Positions 27,192-39,979 of a stretch of 64,000 nt of DNA are shown here, one piece after another; positions within the stretch are counted from its first letter, which is position 1, and every line of letters starts with the position of its first letter. The notes below the pieces were generated by a model, which worked only from the letters and a program-made list of their open reading frames with translations, did not search any database and was not told the DNA's origin. Made by a program: the position numbers and the translations under genes. Source of the stretch: Monilinia fructicola (Eukaryota; Ascomycota; Leotiomycetes; Helotiales; Sclerotiniaceae). The stretch spans positions 1,984,001 to 2,048,000 of the forward strand of contig VICG01000010.1 of the NCBI GenBank assembly GCA_008692225.1, in the 5' to 3' direction.

Positions 27192-27793
27192 TTAGGATCT
27201 TTCGAAGCATGACCGGTTGCCATAAGCCTCGTATCGTATATTGGGAGCCACCCCCTTCGTCTCTCGAATCAGGCCTCCCATTCCTGGGAATAATCTCCTC
27301 CCACCTTGCCCATTTTCCACCCAATTCTTAGTCTCCTCCCATTCCACCCACTCCCATCCTTTACACTTATCCTCCTCCATCACACCTGCGGCCCCTCACC
27401 TTTCCCATCCCAAACCCCTACCATAAAAATCGAGACAAAATGTCTCTTCTCTGCCTTCATGATCAAATTCCTACAATGCCAAAATTTCAAAGCACTTGCC
27501 GGGATATTCAAGCCCGTTTCTTCCAGAACTTCCCTCGACGCCCCTTCCTCAAACGTTTCGCCAAATTCCAGATGGCCGCCTGGAAGACCCCATGTATTGG
27601 CTGCGGACGAATTGATACGCTCACCGAGAAGATATACAGGATTTGAAGGAGTGGAAAGCGGATGATTGGGGTGGAGGATGAATACTCCGAGGCCAACAAG
27701 AGGACGCGATGGTACAGTTGATGATGATTTTAGGGATGATGATGGTGTGATGTGGATGTGACGTCGACTTCTTGAAAATCTGATTGTTTTCAT
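27192..27793 (-). CDS. Nudix hydrolase (one apparent frame break)
   Basis: A small single-domain Nudix protein, about 199 aa if the break is bridged. The start chosen is ATG at 27793 (MKTIRF), just before a Ser-rich leader; upstream in-frame Met codons also exist. VGLGVFIL opens the Nudix fold, and a perfect Nudix box GHLEFGETFEEGASREVLEE-TGL (G-x5-E-x7-RE-x2-EE-x-G) lies at ~27577-27505, with all metal-binding Glu present. The frame then stops within CACAC at 27381-27385 (minus GTGTG). Two bases fewer would continue into MEEDKCKGWEWVEWEE, a typical Nudix C-terminal helix ending at 27192. The WGLPGGHLEFGE context suggests an ADP-ribose, NADH or nucleotide pyrophosphatase-like enzyme; substrate cannot be assigned. 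I infer a sequence error or recent frameshift, not long-term decay. Confidence 0.82.
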
Positions 27794-28981
27794 GGGAGGG
27801 ATCGGCACGCGGGTTCGCGCACACCGAAGCAGCGTGTTCCACGAATATCTGCTCAAATTTTCAATCATGATACCGGACTGCATCACTGCATCACAAAGAT
27901 ATTCAATGTCTGTCTTGTTTCACTCAGGTGATACTGCGTTGTGTTTTTTTATAGTTGGGGATCTATTTTTACCGTGACACTAAAAAATGCCCCACTAGAA
28001 CTATCGAGACCTGCAGGTAGGTGGTCCTGGACACACTTCACCACACAAAGTGTTTACAAAATCTACTTCACTAACCTTAGAAACCACGCTGCAATATCAG
28101 ACTCTTCGGCGCAGTCGGCATCGTTTACCGAAAAATCTCGGCTTCAAATAGTATTGTTGCAAGTCTGATCCGAAATTTGTATTTTTTAGTACTGCAAGAC
28201 AGCTCAACCAGCCAAGAAAAGAACTTATTATCGACTGGGAATAATGACAACCCCGAGATTTACTTCCGGTCTCTCAGTTGATCCAAAAATAGCTGAGGAT
28301 TTGAGTGAGTTGTGGAGAGAGTGAAGGGCGAATAATCGTCTGATGAATCCGGGTTGTTGATATTCCACAATAGTCATAGGAAGTAAGATTGGTTCTATGG
28401 CGGCAAGGTGGCAAGGCGAATGAACCCTGTCTCATAGGAGTCAGTAAATGCCAATGTTCAACTTCCACAATTCTTTTCCATCTGAAAATGCGTAGTTGAT
28501 AGATATTAAGTGAAACATTCTCAAGAATTATCTTTAGCTGTCGTATAACCGATCCGTCTAATTCGAGTACTCCAAACTACCCGGTCTCAATGAAGCTTAA
28601 TAAACAAGAAAGGAATCAATAGAACCAATATAGAGGATGATTAATAGCACTCATGATCTATAGTTCTATTACGGCTACGAAGCTTTCGATTAATGTATTA
28701 CGAATAGAGATTTCCATACCTGTGTCCCACATACCATGATATCATTATATCCTAGTGCTAACTATGTGTACTTTGCCCACACTCACAAATCCTATAATAT
28801 GCGCGGTGCCAAAGTAAACCAAGCAGATAAAACAAACGCCTAATAGCCGGTTCCAGATGAGAGTTAAGTTTATCCATCATGCAATTTGACTCCTCTCCCG
28901 TCCCTTTTTGCCCACATCATTCTTACCATGATACACATCGCCACCAAATATTACTGCCCATCATCCACCTCTCGTAAAATC
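27794..28981. other. Intergenic region between Nudix gene and HAM1-like gene
   Basis: Carries the Nudix promoter side and the 3' side of the HAM1-like gene. No further coding sequence supported. Contains one GCAGGTAGGTGG word near 28015. Confidence 0.4.
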
Positions 28982-31342
28982 CTACCATCCCATGATACCT
29001 TGTCCCTGTCCACCTACATCAAAAACTGCATTTCTCCATCCTCCATTATTCTCACCCTCACCCTCAACAATTTGCTCCGCATCTCTTCCTTCTCTCTCCC
29101 AAACTCTCACTACACTACCCGGCGCATAAACACCCTTGAACACATTGTCTCTAGTCTTTGCCCCTCCCTGTACACCTACATTCAAATACACATCTGGGTC
29201 TTCTTCTGGTGTTAATCTCGTGATGATAGCTTTGATAAAAGTTTGGATATCATCTGGAGAAGAGATTCTGGTTGCACGGAGACGTTCGCGGGCGTAGAGT
29301 AATTCTCTGTTGGCGGCATGGAAGAAATCGGCGAGGGCCGTGGAGAGCTGATATTCGAGGGTTTTGCGGATGATGGGGCGGAGGAGAGGTTTGAAGATCC
29401 TGGATATTAATCAGTATAAAAATGAAGGGTTGCTTAAACACGATAGGAAGAACATACCAAGCCAAGCAGGCAAACTTTGATTTGCTGAGTGTGTATGAAA
29501 GATGATGAATTTTCACACGTGTATCCTTCAGTGTAAGAATTTTTTCAAGTTGGTTATGTCCGATCTCCACATCAAATTCAATATCAATACCCCTATCGTC
29601 AAGTTCGAAAGAAGCGATCCCTTCATCGGCTAACCAAAACAACGATTTGTGTGCTCTCAACCAGAATCCAACTTCATCAGCTCTTACCGAAAGTCCTTGA
29701 ATCTTGACCGTAACGATGGAAGTTACTTTTGAGAAAGTACGGAATCGAGCTTTGTGGATTGAGAGATCGTTGTAAGTTTTCTATCTTCAGTCGATATGGT
29801 AGGAAACTGGTATGATTTATTGTTCTACCAGGTTCTAGGATCAAGTTTTCGAGTAAAAGGTCAATCTCCGGGACGGATATCTCGAGACGTGGGATTGGTA
29901 CGTATTGAATAGCGGTGATAAACATAGGTATCAAAACGGTAGTTAAATCAGTGAACAGTTCGGTGTTGGACTGCTTATTAAGTGGGTTGAGGATACCCCA
30001 TATTTTCAGGGTTGTATGGACCAGTTTTGCCACGTCTTGATCATTCATTACGGAGTCAAAGGTTATGCGTGCTTTGTTTGAGGAGACTATCAATGTCTTT
30101 TCGGAGAGGAGATTCCGTGCCAACCTGTTTGGATTTTTCTTTCAACTCCTCGACTTTGTTAGCCGCAGCATCGAAAAAGTCTGGATCGGAGAGCATTTTC
30201 TGAATCGATTTTGCCAACTCTCCCATAAGATTTTCGAATTCGGGATCTTTTTGAGAGTGTTTCCATGACTTTGTTGAATCTCTTCTCGAGTTCCTTCCAG
30301 GAATTCTTGTCGCCAAAAGAACTAAGTAAGGACCAACCATTTTCCACTGCGCGGTCGAGGGCTGGGTTAGGCTCGATATCATCTTGGACGGCGCTTATCG
30401 ATTCATCCACAGCTCTGGAATAAGCTTTGGCATATCTTTGAATGAGAAGACCAATTGTATTGACTGAATCCGAGTAGTCATTTCGTTTTTTCAATTTGGT
30501 AACCGCTTCCTTCAAACGATATCGTAAAGTCTCTCTTTGCTCTCCTGAAATATTCTCTTTCAAACTAGCACCTGCTTGTTTTTCCTGCCTCTTTCAATCC
30601 ATTCGTGACAACATCACCAATCTCACTCGCTTCAGCTTGAAGATCTTCCGTGGGAATAGGCTCACTTCGCTCTTTTCCTGGCCTTTTCATTGCCTCGTTT
30701 TCTGTATTTGATGGCTCAATCCTATTTGCAGCATCTTCTGCAACATCTGATACTGTCTTTGCCGTATCTGCAAATACTTGGCGACCAATAGTATTGAGGT
30801 CTGAGAGGAATATTCGAAAATCGGAATTTGTCAATAGAAGACTACCAACAGTTTTAACACTTGCATATGCTGCGATTTTGTTAGATGTCTGAAAGGTAGT
30901 AGCATGTGTAACACTTACCAGCTGAGGCATCTGCCTTTGCTCTTGTATTAGTCGCTCTTTCGACAAGATCCGACGTATTGACAGATATTCTTGAATGTAT
31001 CAGAAACCATATAAAGTCTTGAATCTGGTCTCCATCATTCTTGTTTCTTAACAATTCAATGAAATCCGAAAGCCATTGTTTTGAGAATTTGAGCAATCTT
31101 CTTCCACTGTCCGTCAACTCTGGATTGTCAGGATTCAAAACATCCGAAGCCAATAATGTTCTTAAATTTACTATTACTTGTTCAGTAGATGGCATAAATC
31201 CCTTGGATAATGCTTTAATCATCTGATATGTATGTAGCTTTTGATGAACCGTTCTCTGTAGTGAGGTATCGTCCTCATATTGAGGCAATAAGGGACGAGT
31301 ATCATCACCTCTTGACTTTCTTGATCCAAAACATGAAGACAT
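28982..31342 (-). CDS. HAM1-like protein (fungal, BPI/LBP-type C-terminal region)
   Basis: Starts at ATG 31342 (MSSCFGSRK) and ends at TAG 28982-28984. Introns: 30870-30918 (GTAAGT..TCTAAC..CAG, 49 nt) and 29400-29457 (GTATGT..CAG, 58 nt). The protein (about 749 aa) resembles the fungal HAM1-like family: N-terminal helical half with RPLLPQYEDDTSLQRTVHQKLHTYQMIKALS-type start, FIWFLIHSRISVNTSDL, a charged middle, then WLADEGIASFELDDRGIDIEF and IFKPLLRPIIRKTLEYQLS typical of the C-terminal domain. Four one-base excesses break the frame: T5 at 30579-30583, T5 at 30248-30252, TTT at 30073-30075 and AA at 29774-29775. With both introns and these four bases removed the length is an exact multiple of three. 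Function is not well established in general; membrane or lipid association is inferred from the fold family. Divergent from VMS1. Confidence 0.85.
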
Positions 31343-32069
31343 GTCAAGATACGGTGGAGGATTAGAAGTGGATCTTTGTAATTGAAGAGATCAGAAGAGT
31401 CTGGGGATGCAGTAATATGGGATTTTGTAAAATTCGATGACGGGGATGAAGCTGCATGCAATATCGATCAACTCCACATTTGTTCAATGGCTGTTAGGGT
31501 GTGTGATGCTCAGATTGCCAATTGGCGAAGAGAATTGATATTGAATCTAATTCCACTTCTACAAGCTATCCTGTATCGTAGTGAGAGATTATTATGTGTC
31601 AGAACATGAAGAGTAAAAACTCCCTTCCTTGCTTTCTTCGTTTGACAATAATCAGCCTCCTGCTTCATCTGAAGCTTGGACCTAGAACAAGTAAGGTTAG
31701 AGTTACGTCATCACATGGGCAGTGGTTGATGTCATAGTTCTAATGATCCATAGCCTTACAGTAGGCGCTAGGATAAACTATATTCCGCTCCAGTATCTTT
31801 TTCACGTGGTGATAAGATGAAGGGCGCGTAATTTGAGATCGTATCTACCTAGTAGGCAGTGAACATTTTAGCTATCCAAGTGGTTATCGCACATTCGGAG
31901 TTTCTCCTTACCATCACGATCGAATTCATAAGGATATCCCCATCACGGTCACAAATTATAGAGTAAATTTACACAGAAACACTCACTCAAAGCAAAGCGC
32001 ACAATTTCGAGCCTCGAAAAGTTATCCCACTTCACCCCACCTCACATAAACGGTTGTCGCATCATCGAT
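31343..32069. promoter_or_regulatory. Divergent promoter region, HAM1-like gene / VMS1
   Basis: About 730 bp between two outward-facing genes, so both promoters must lie here. I see no confident TATA box or named factor site. Confidence 0.5.
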
Positions 32070-34110
32070 ATGGAACAACGAAAGGAGGATATAACTAGAA
32101 GGCCATTATATGGTAGAATTATCAATCTCTTGTATGCGAACATTCAAGCTAACTGTGAATAGCCTACGACCTCCCACAAGATATTTTGTCGACGTTGACG
32201 CGCAAAGACAGTACCCATGACGAGATCAATCAAGATGATACCAATACACCTACAGATACTACCGAAACAGCTGTACAAATTAAACCCGGAGGAGATGTCG
32301 GATCAAAGTCCTGTTCCCTGTGTGGTGTTACATTCCATACCGTGGAAGATCAGAAGAGCCATGTACGATCGGATTTCCACAACTACAATCTGAAGCAAAA
32401 GATTCGAGGAGCAAAAGCTGTCACGGAAATAGAATTCGAGAGGTTGGTGGGAGACCTCGATGAGAGTCTTTCAGGATCAGATTCATCAGATACCGAAGAA
32501 GACGATGATGGGGGACGTAAAGAGACGACGTTGAGCTCTTTGTTAAAGAAACAAGCAACTATATCATCAGAGATTAATGAATTTGATGATAACCCGGGAT
32601 TAAGGAAAAGGACAAGAGGATCTGGAAAACCCCCAATGATATGGTTTGCTACACCTACGATGCCAAAAAATACTTATCTTGGAATATACCGAGCGATTTT
32701 CACAAACGAGGAGCAAGAAAATGAAGCATCGATAAGCGAAATCGTTCGGAAAAAACAACTCTCCCCGAAAGCTCAAACCAAAATCTCGGTTAATAGTGAG
32801 GGCGTCCCATTACCTGAAGCATATAAAGGCCCTCATATCTTTATGTGCATGATAGGGGGCGGCCACTTTGCCGCTATGGTCGTATCTCTCGCTCCTAGAC
32901 AAGTTAAGAACCCTCAGGCAACCACCGGCCCCTTGACTAAAGAAGCCGTTGTTCTCGCACACAAAACATTCCACCGCTATACCACCCGTCGTAAACAAGG
33001 AGGATCTCAATCAGCCAACGACTCCGCGAAAGGAGCTGCTCACAGTGCTGGATCTAGCCTTCGTCGCTACAACGAACAAGCTCTCACAGACGAAGTACGA
33101 CAACTTCTCACATCATGGAAAGGAATGATCGATACCTCTGAATTACTGTTTATCCGAGCCACGGGAACGACGAATCGACGAACCCTATTCGGACCATACG
33201 ACGATCAAGTCTTACGACAAAACGACCCACGAATTCGTGGATTTCCATTCAGCACGAGAAGAGCCACACAAAACGAACTCATGCGTTCCTTCGTCGAACT
33301 AACTCGCGTCAAAGTCCTCGAAGTAGATGAAGAAGCCCTCGCGGCCAAACGTGCCGCCGCCCTCTCCGCCCAGCAATCCCTCGCCGCAAAGAGAGAAGCC
33401 GCCGCAACGTCCAAACCCCCCGCCAAAAAACCCAGCGAGGAAGAAGAAACCGCCCTCCTGCACACATCCCAACTCCAATCCCTCATCCGGCGCTCGAAGC
33501 TCCCCGCCCTCCTCTCCTACCTCCAAGCCCACTCGCTCTCGCCCAACTTCCCCTTCTCCCCCGCCGCACACAACCACCACGCGCCCACCCCCCTCCACCT
33601 CGCCGCCAGCCTCAACGCAAAACTCCTCGTCGAAGGCCTCATCCTCAAAGCCCACGCCGACCCCACCCTCCTCAACGCCCAAGGCAAAACCCCCTTTGAG
33701 CTCTGCGGCGAGCGCAGCACCCGCGACGCCTTCCGCGTCTGCAGACACGAGCTCCCCAGCCCCCCACCGGCTACGCCTGGGAGGCCTCCCGCGTCCCCGC
33801 GCCCCTCGCCCGCTCGGAAGCCAACGAGCGCGACGCCCGCGAAAAGGAAGAGGAGCAGAGGCGCGCGCGCGAGCAGAAGAGCGTAGACGATGAGAGGATC
33901 GCGAGGGAGGAGGCGGAGCAGCGCTTGCGCGGCGATGGGAAGTTTAGCAGTCGAGGGGGCAAGGGGAAGGTCGTGGGCGCGGGCGTCAAAGTGTCGGGTC
34001 GGGAACTGAGAGAGGCGGAGATGAGGGACATGACGCCGGAGATGAAGATGAGGGTCGAGAGGGAGAGGAGGGCGAGGGCCGCGGAGGAGAGGATGAAGAG
34101 GTTGGGGTAG
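32070..34110 (+). CDS. vms1: VMS1/ANKZF1-type peptidyl-tRNA hydrolase of ribosome quality control
   Basis: Exon 1 begins at ATG 32070 (MEQRKEDITRRPLY); intron 32113-32162 (50 nt, CTAAC branch) joins to AYDLPQDILSTLTRKD. About 663 aa. Domains: C2H2 zinc finger (CSLC..H..H, residues ~65-88); acidic linker; VLRF1 release-factor-like domain with GGHFAAMVV and the catalytic loop GGSQSANDSAKGA (Gln at about residue 297) followed by LRRYNE; ankyrin repeats (TPLHLAAS..., ~33.58-33.72 kb); Glu/Arg-rich coiled coil; C-terminal VCP-interacting motif RRARAAEERMKRLG. Family role: cleaves stalled nascent chains from tRNA on 60S subunits and recruits Cdc48/p97, also at mitochondria. The frame breaks in the C6 run at 33760-33765; one more C would join the ankyrin part to TGYAWEASRVPAPL and make the length a multiple of three. 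The 3' half is markedly C/G-rich compared with the 5' half. Confidence 0.93.
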
Positions 34111-35139
34111 GTAGGCAGGCGTTGGGGATGGGCATGGCGGGCTGGATGGAGGTGGCGAGGTTGAGAAGCGAGGGGGTTCGTTCAACCCGTCATCCCTGCC
34201 ATCTCCACTTCTGTTTCAACATGTATCGATATGCACAGCTACGTCCTACGTCCTACGTCCTACCTCCTATCACTATATATACATTCACTATAGCGTAGAT
34301 AATTACTGAATACATCACAATCCCACACATGACATCATCATCACACACTCACACACATACACACACACACATTGCAGTCCGCGCTGCGCCCTCAAAAAGA
34401 GGTATGATGGTATTTTGATTACTACTCACTAGTCGCTACCAGGAACCCAGGTATGTATGTATGTATGTACTTGAATTTTAGGTAAAGAGAGCGAGGCCAT
34501 CGTGATCCATTCCCCTGCGCTCTCTCGGCGGAAGGAGATGTCAATCTCGGATGGTGGGGGTTTGGATAGTGAATACCAAGTCGTGATGATTGGTCACTTC
34601 CTTCATCTGCGCATTTCCATCTCGCCATTATACATTCTGATATGCCCCATCCATTTCATCCATCTCACCCCTTGCATCCATTCTAAACCCATTCAAGCAG
34701 AAACGTTGAGATATCCTCCCACTCCGAGCGCACCATCATTCTATTCAAAAACTTGGACTCTCCAATTAATATCCCATAGACGTATAGACACGCAACCACC
34801 CAACAAACTCATCACCCATAGCATTCCACGCCATGCCATTTCTCAATCAAGATCAATCATGAAATCTTCTCTCAAAGTATGAAGTCAGATATCCCATTCC
34901 CATCCAGACACTCTCTCATGTTCATCAAGAATCCAGCAGTATGTGAACACCAAGGCCCAGCCCGCATGCTCAAAGGTCGTAGCAATTGATCCATGCGATG
35001 TACATCAGTGTAGTATAACACCAAACTCCATAATCTTCAAACCCATCCCATGTGCAAAGAAAAGCTTCGTGAATGAAAAAAGTCTTGTGTAATTTCGCTC
35101 GTGTCGCATAAAAGTGTACCGCCGAACTCCAATGTTGTA
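34111..35139. other. 3' region between convergent VMS1 and kinase genes
   Basis: Convergent 3' ends. Holds a small CTACGTC tandem (34234-34263), a CA-rich run (34338-34372) and a GTAT tandem (34452-34468). No gene recognised. Confidence 0.5.
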
Positions 35140-37381
35140 CTACATATCCGTACTACCCGGCAGTCTAACCAACTTATGGCCATGATGTTCCTTGGGTGGT
35201 AAATGATTATGGCCCACTACCCTATTCAAACTCCTGTGACCCACCCCCCCTTTGCTCGCATCGATAACTTTCGTCGGTTCATCATAACTATCAATTTGAC
35301 AACATTCCACATTTTTCATCCATCGATTCTTCGCAATATCTGCAATACTAGCCCTGTGCTTTGGGTTGGGATTAAGCATTGTGAGAAGGATACGACGAAG
35401 AGCAGGAGGACTGATGTGTTTATCGAAGAAGGAAACGTGTGGATAGTCGGAATCGGTTATGGTGCAGACGTCATGTTTATCGTTCCATTTATCCCAGCCT
35501 CGGACAAGTTCATCGTAGAGAGGTGATGTATTGGGTCTGGCTCGTTCCCAAAGACAGCCATTTGCGGTCATGCAGAGCATAACTATGGCTGCACTCCAAA
35601 CATCTAAAGGTCGTGGATCATATTCTCCTAGTGACGACGTTAATATTGGTGGTGATGGTCGAAGATATGATGAGGCTAAATAAATATCACGTACCTTGCT
35701 TCTCAAGAACCTCTGGAGCAATGTATGGAGGACTACCACAGATGCCAGGAGCGCAAAGTCTAGTCTCGGTCATATATCCTTACCACATTTGCCTCTGGCG
35801 GCTTTGAAACCAGGATGAACTCCGGAGAAAACTTCAGACACACCAAAATCAGTAATTTTGAGCTTGCTATCCTTGGTGATCAATAAGTTCTCGGGCTTGA
35901 TATCTCGATGAGCGATTCCATTGGTGTGAAGAAAGTGGATGCCTTGTATGAGTTGCTTGAATAGACATTGACGATCCTTGAGGTGGTCCTCCTTGTTGAG
36001 GTACTTCTGATTGATGAGGCTAAATAAATCTCCTTGCTCACAATATTCCATCACATGGTTCCACCGACCATTATGAGTACAAAGTCGAAAAGTTTGTACG
36101 ATGTTTGGGTGACGAGCAGCTTTTGCAATTGAGTATTCCGATTTGACCTTCTTCTCGTAATCTTCCTCTTTCTCCGTTGAAGACTTTCCACGGAACTCTT
36201 TCACTGCGTACGTATCACTGGTCCCATTCTTTACCACAAGTTTCACATGAGCCGTGGCACCTTTCCCGATTTGCTTTCTACCACGTCCTATAAGTTTGGT
36301 GTGTTGGTGGTATTCTTCATCCAACTCTACCACGTCGACGAGGAAGTCATCTGGAAGGCTCATACTCAAACGTCGAGACTTTAGACCAATTCCAGTCTCG
36401 GCTGGCATAGCCCAAGGCTCTCTAGACATCTCCTGAACCCCTGATTCCGAGGCAATGCCATTATTGAGATCCCAATCCACGCTTGTAGCACGCTGTGGCG
36501 CCTTGGTTCTCTCCTGCGTTGAGGCTGTAGCAAAGGCAATCTTGGGTCCATGGTTCTGGAGTCTATTCATCAAACCGATGCTGAGACCGGTGGATGATCT
36601 CTGCTTCTTAGACATGTTGAAGTTTTCGCTTGGTGCTAAACTGCTTGGTGCTAAACTGATTGCTATGTTTTCTTGGGAAGACTGCGGCTCTGATGGTGCA
36701 GTAGGGGAAGGTGGTGTATTGGTACGGGAGGTAAATGCGGTGGTGGAAGTTGACGCTCTTCCAATCGACATTCGACGACGCTCGTTTCCTAACATTGGAT
36801 CCGAACCATTATTGTTTGTAAGATTGGTCTGATCGTTTAAAGCGGTAGTGTTCAGAATTCCAGATTGAGATTTCGATCGCTTGAAGAATTTCGAAACTTT
36901 ACCTCTGAATCCCGAATCTCTCGTTGGGAACGTAGATCTTTTCAAAACCGAAATTGGAGTAGAAGGGGCGTCTATGCTTTTCTTTCGGGGACTTGGGTGT
37001 GGGGGTTTCTTTGCTCAGAGGAGGGGGAGAGGGAGGAGTAGCAACGGTATTGACTATTGAAGGAAGTGGAATTGGAGCTGGATGGAGTTTACGGATGATT
37101 TCATGAGAAATCTCACCATTGGTGATGACACTTGTATGTTGATGAGAATGTAGAAACTCGGTAGGAGTTACTGGTTCATTAACCGCTTCACTGCTAGTCT
37201 CGTATTCATCTTCTTCGGGAATAGAATCAACTTGACGAGAATCTATTGAAGAAGGTCGACTCGACTCTGCAGAGGCAGACGTTGGTTCAATTTGAGCGAT
37301 ATGATGTAATTGATTCGAGGTATTGTGAGAAGTAGAAGATAATGTAGGATGAGAAATTGGCAAAGTGCTTGTGGCCGCCAT
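35140..37381 (-). CDS. HAL4/SAT4-type serine/threonine protein kinase
   Basis: Starts at ATG 37381 (MAATSTLPIS), ends at 35140; intron 35628-35694 (GTACGT..TAG, 67 nt). About 723 aa once corrected. Long Ser/Pro-rich N-terminus, then KVSKFFKRSKSQS, and a kinase domain with IGKGATAHVKLV (glycine loop), YAVKEF (ATP Lys), HRDIKPENLL (catalytic loop), TDFG (metal binding), GSPPYIAPEVLEKQGEYDPRPLDVWS (activation and P+1 segment) and a final HRASIADI..RWM. This layout is typical of the fungal HAL4/SAT4 (NPR-family) kinases that stabilise plasma-membrane potassium and nutrient transporters. Two breaks: one excess base at ~36945-36990 and one excess AT in ATATAT at 35771-35777 (between GKCGKD and MTETRLCAPG). 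Removing these three bases and the intron gives an exact multiple of three. All catalytic residues are present. Confidence 0.9.
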
Positions 37382-37917
37382 GATTGCTGATGTAGTAGTG
37401 AATTAATCGCCTATTTCAAACAAATTACAAAGGAGATGGGAAAGTGCAGATGACGAGCAAAGGATTTTGGAGCGGGGAGGGGGCGTTTGAAGTTAATTTA
37501 TAAGTTGAACTCGTTAGTCAATGACTCGGGTAGTGTAGGAGGAATAGTGTGAGTCCTCGTGGAGGGGTTATGTCTTCGTTTCTTCCGATCAATTGGCGTA
37601 CTGATGATATATGCAGGAGCGTTTAAGAAGTTTTGGTAGAAATTGTTGAAGCTGGAGGTCTAGGATATCTAGTTTGACCCAATTGCAGTGTAGGGTCTGT
37701 ATCTTTGTGAATGGATCTTCTCTCGACAATATGATGGGATCGATTGAGTGCACTTTCTCTCCAGGTACAGATTAAGATGTGCGTGGGTATAAAAGAAACA
37801 TGTTGATGGAAAATATTGGAAAGTAATCTCTTGATGAGAGAGATGGGATAAAGCAAGAGAGCAAGAGAGGATGAGAGAAATTAGTGGTGATCGGGTAGTA
37901 GTAATAGTAATAGTAAA

Positions 37918-37990
37918 TAGTAGTAGTAGTGGTGGTGGTGGTGGTGGTGGTAGCGGTAGCGGTAGCCGTAGCCGTAGCCGTAGCAGTAGT
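37918..37990. repeat. Imperfect triplet array (GTA/GGT/GCC)
   Basis: Runs of TAG/GTG/GTA triplets with local variation, visible directly. Confidence 0.85.
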
Positions 37991-38309
37991 ATTAAAATGG
38001 AATAATCGAAAAGTCGGAAGGATTGGATTCTTCGAATAGGCCGAGAGGAATGAGGGGATCTGATGAGGTTTGTTGATTGGTAAAATCCAAAAAGAGGCTT
38101 AATGCATAGAAGGCTTGGTAGAAGAAATAAAACTTGTTGTTGCTGCTGAGAAATATAAAGGAGGGGGGTATGGTTGTGGAGTAACGATCAAATCAAAACA
38201 CCTTCATCTGGTTGTTGTTATTATTGTTATTGTTATTGTTATTGAACGAATGAAGAGGTTTGAAAGAAGCTGTTGGTAAATTGATGGATGTGATGTAATA
38301 TAAAGAATT

Positions 38310-38353
38310 GAATGTGAATGTGAATGTGAATGTGAATGTGAATGTGAATGTAA
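38310..38353. repeat. (TGAATG)n microsatellite
   Basis: About seven units of TGAATG in direct succession. Confidence 0.9.
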
Positions 38354-38497
38354 ATGCAATAGATGGAGATTCAATGTAAGAAGATTCATGCGAATGTAGT
38401 GCGAATGTAGTGCGAAAGTAGGTAGGCAAGGTTAGTTCTAGTATGAGGATGGATAGCGAACTTTAGACTCGTGAGACCGACAGACCAACGACCTTGA

Positions 38498-38555
38498 AAG
38501 GTTGAAAGGTTGAAAAGGTTGAAAAGGTTGAAAAGGTTGAAAAGGTTGAAAGGTA
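38498..38555. repeat. (AAAAGGTTG)n minisatellite
   Basis: Six or so copies of an 8-9-bp unit, AAAGGTTG or AAAAGGTTG. Confidence 0.9.
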
Positions 38556-39576
38556 TACCAAGATGAGTGCAGGTAGTGCGTGTAACTACTCGCTGGCTGG
38601 AGGACGTAAGGAAGGGAAACTTTGTATGTGAGGGCGAGAGCGCGTGGGCGTGGGCGTACGTACAGAGTAGAAGAGTAGAAGAGGCGGATTGGGCTGGTCA
38701 CAAATTGGTAAATGCTGGGCGTGTTGGTGGTGATATGATAATATAAGAGGTACGAGGTAGGTAGATGGGTGCACCAGTGGTGGATAGATACCTAGATAGA
38801 TACCCAGGTGGGTAGGAGGTAAATAGATCCAATAGGTAAGAATAATAATAAGAATGTCCACGATGTTGCGCTGCGAACAAAAATAGGTAAGGTTGATAAT
38901 CAGATTAGATTCTGCTTGCGTTTTGAGCTATTCATGGATTGGATTGGATTGGATTGGATTGGATTGGATTGATCGATTGATTGAGGTTTGATTGAGCTGT
39001 GATATTGAATCAATGGCAATGGTTTTTTTTTTGGCATTTATTCTTTTTTTCCTTCTATTTCTTCTTTTGATGCTTCTTTTTCTTCTTCGTTTCTTCGTCT
39101 TTATGCTTTCCGATCTGATGTATTTAAAAGTATTGTACGATACCTAGATATCCATATTCCATGTTTTTATTGTGTTGGTTCTGAAATCATATATATTTAT
39201 GGAGAGAGAGAGGAAGAGAGAGGGAGAGAGAGAGATAGATAGATATATATATACATATTCGATACTGGCCATATGAATCTCGATGATGAATATATAAATA
39301 TATAAAGGTGTGAATTTTATTGTTCAAACAACATCACGTATATCGGAGTCTTAAACAAAAGAAATCTTCTCATTAATTACTCGTGGTATGAATAATTATC
39401 AAGTGGGTTAATTATTAATTATTAATTATTCAATCAAAAGACAAGAAAGCGGCAATTTCATGCCGAGAGTAATTCTCTCATAGAGAAACTTGGAATGATT
39501 CATGGCTTTTCCATACATGTCAATTCTTTGATGTATTGATACGGCGTGTAGATTTCGTGATATCTTTGATGTGTTG

Positions 39577-39652
39577 ATGTCTGAAGTGAAGTGAAGTGAA
39601 GTGAAGTGAAGTGAAGTGAAGTGAAGTGAAGTAAAGTAAAGTAAAGTAAAGT
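39577..39652. repeat. (GAAGT)n microsatellite
   Basis: About fifteen pentanucleotide units, the last few with A for G (AAAGT). Confidence 0.92.
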
Positions 39653-39907
39653 GAAAATCAAATGTGGGGAATGGATGCAGCAACAATACTGTAGTACTGT
39701 CTGTAGTGGATACCCTTACCCACATGTGCAGGACCTACCTAGGTATCCGTGAACAGTACTGTATGTACATCCATGGATACAGTATAAATTAAATAAATAC
39801 CTAATAAGGTTAGCTTGCATGGCCAATCAGTCAATCAATCATTTGCCCAGCTGGAGGTGGCAACAATGACTGTATTGAGCTGATGTTGACTTATTAGGTA
39901 ATCAATT

Positions 39908-39975
39908 CATCCATCCATCCATCCATCCATCCATCCATCCATCCATCCATCCATCCATCCATTCATTCATTCACT
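39908..39975. repeat. (ATCC)n microsatellite with ATTC end
   Basis: About thirteen CATC units passing into CATT and CACT units. Confidence 0.92.
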
Positions 39976-39979
39976 CACT

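Larger units (their letters stand above)
37382..39420. other. Kinase upstream region rich in microsatellites
   Basis: Likely promoter and long 5' leader of the kinase gene. It contains many short tandem arrays: GGT/GTA/GCC triplets (37918-37985), TGAATG (38310-38352), AAAGGTTG-type (38498-38555), GATTG (38936-38972) and GAGAGA (39203-39240). ORFs here are translations of repeats. Confidence 0.6.

Noticed and set aside
28886..29215. 109-residue plus ORF
   Set aside because: Antisense shadow of the last exon of the HAM1-like gene.
33299..34185. Long minus-strand ORFs opposite VMS1
   Set aside because: Shadows of the C/G-rich 3' half of VMS1; no motif.
38193..38429. Minus ORF rich in TFTFTF and N runs
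   Set aside because: Translation of TGAATG and TTATTG arrays upstream of the kinase.
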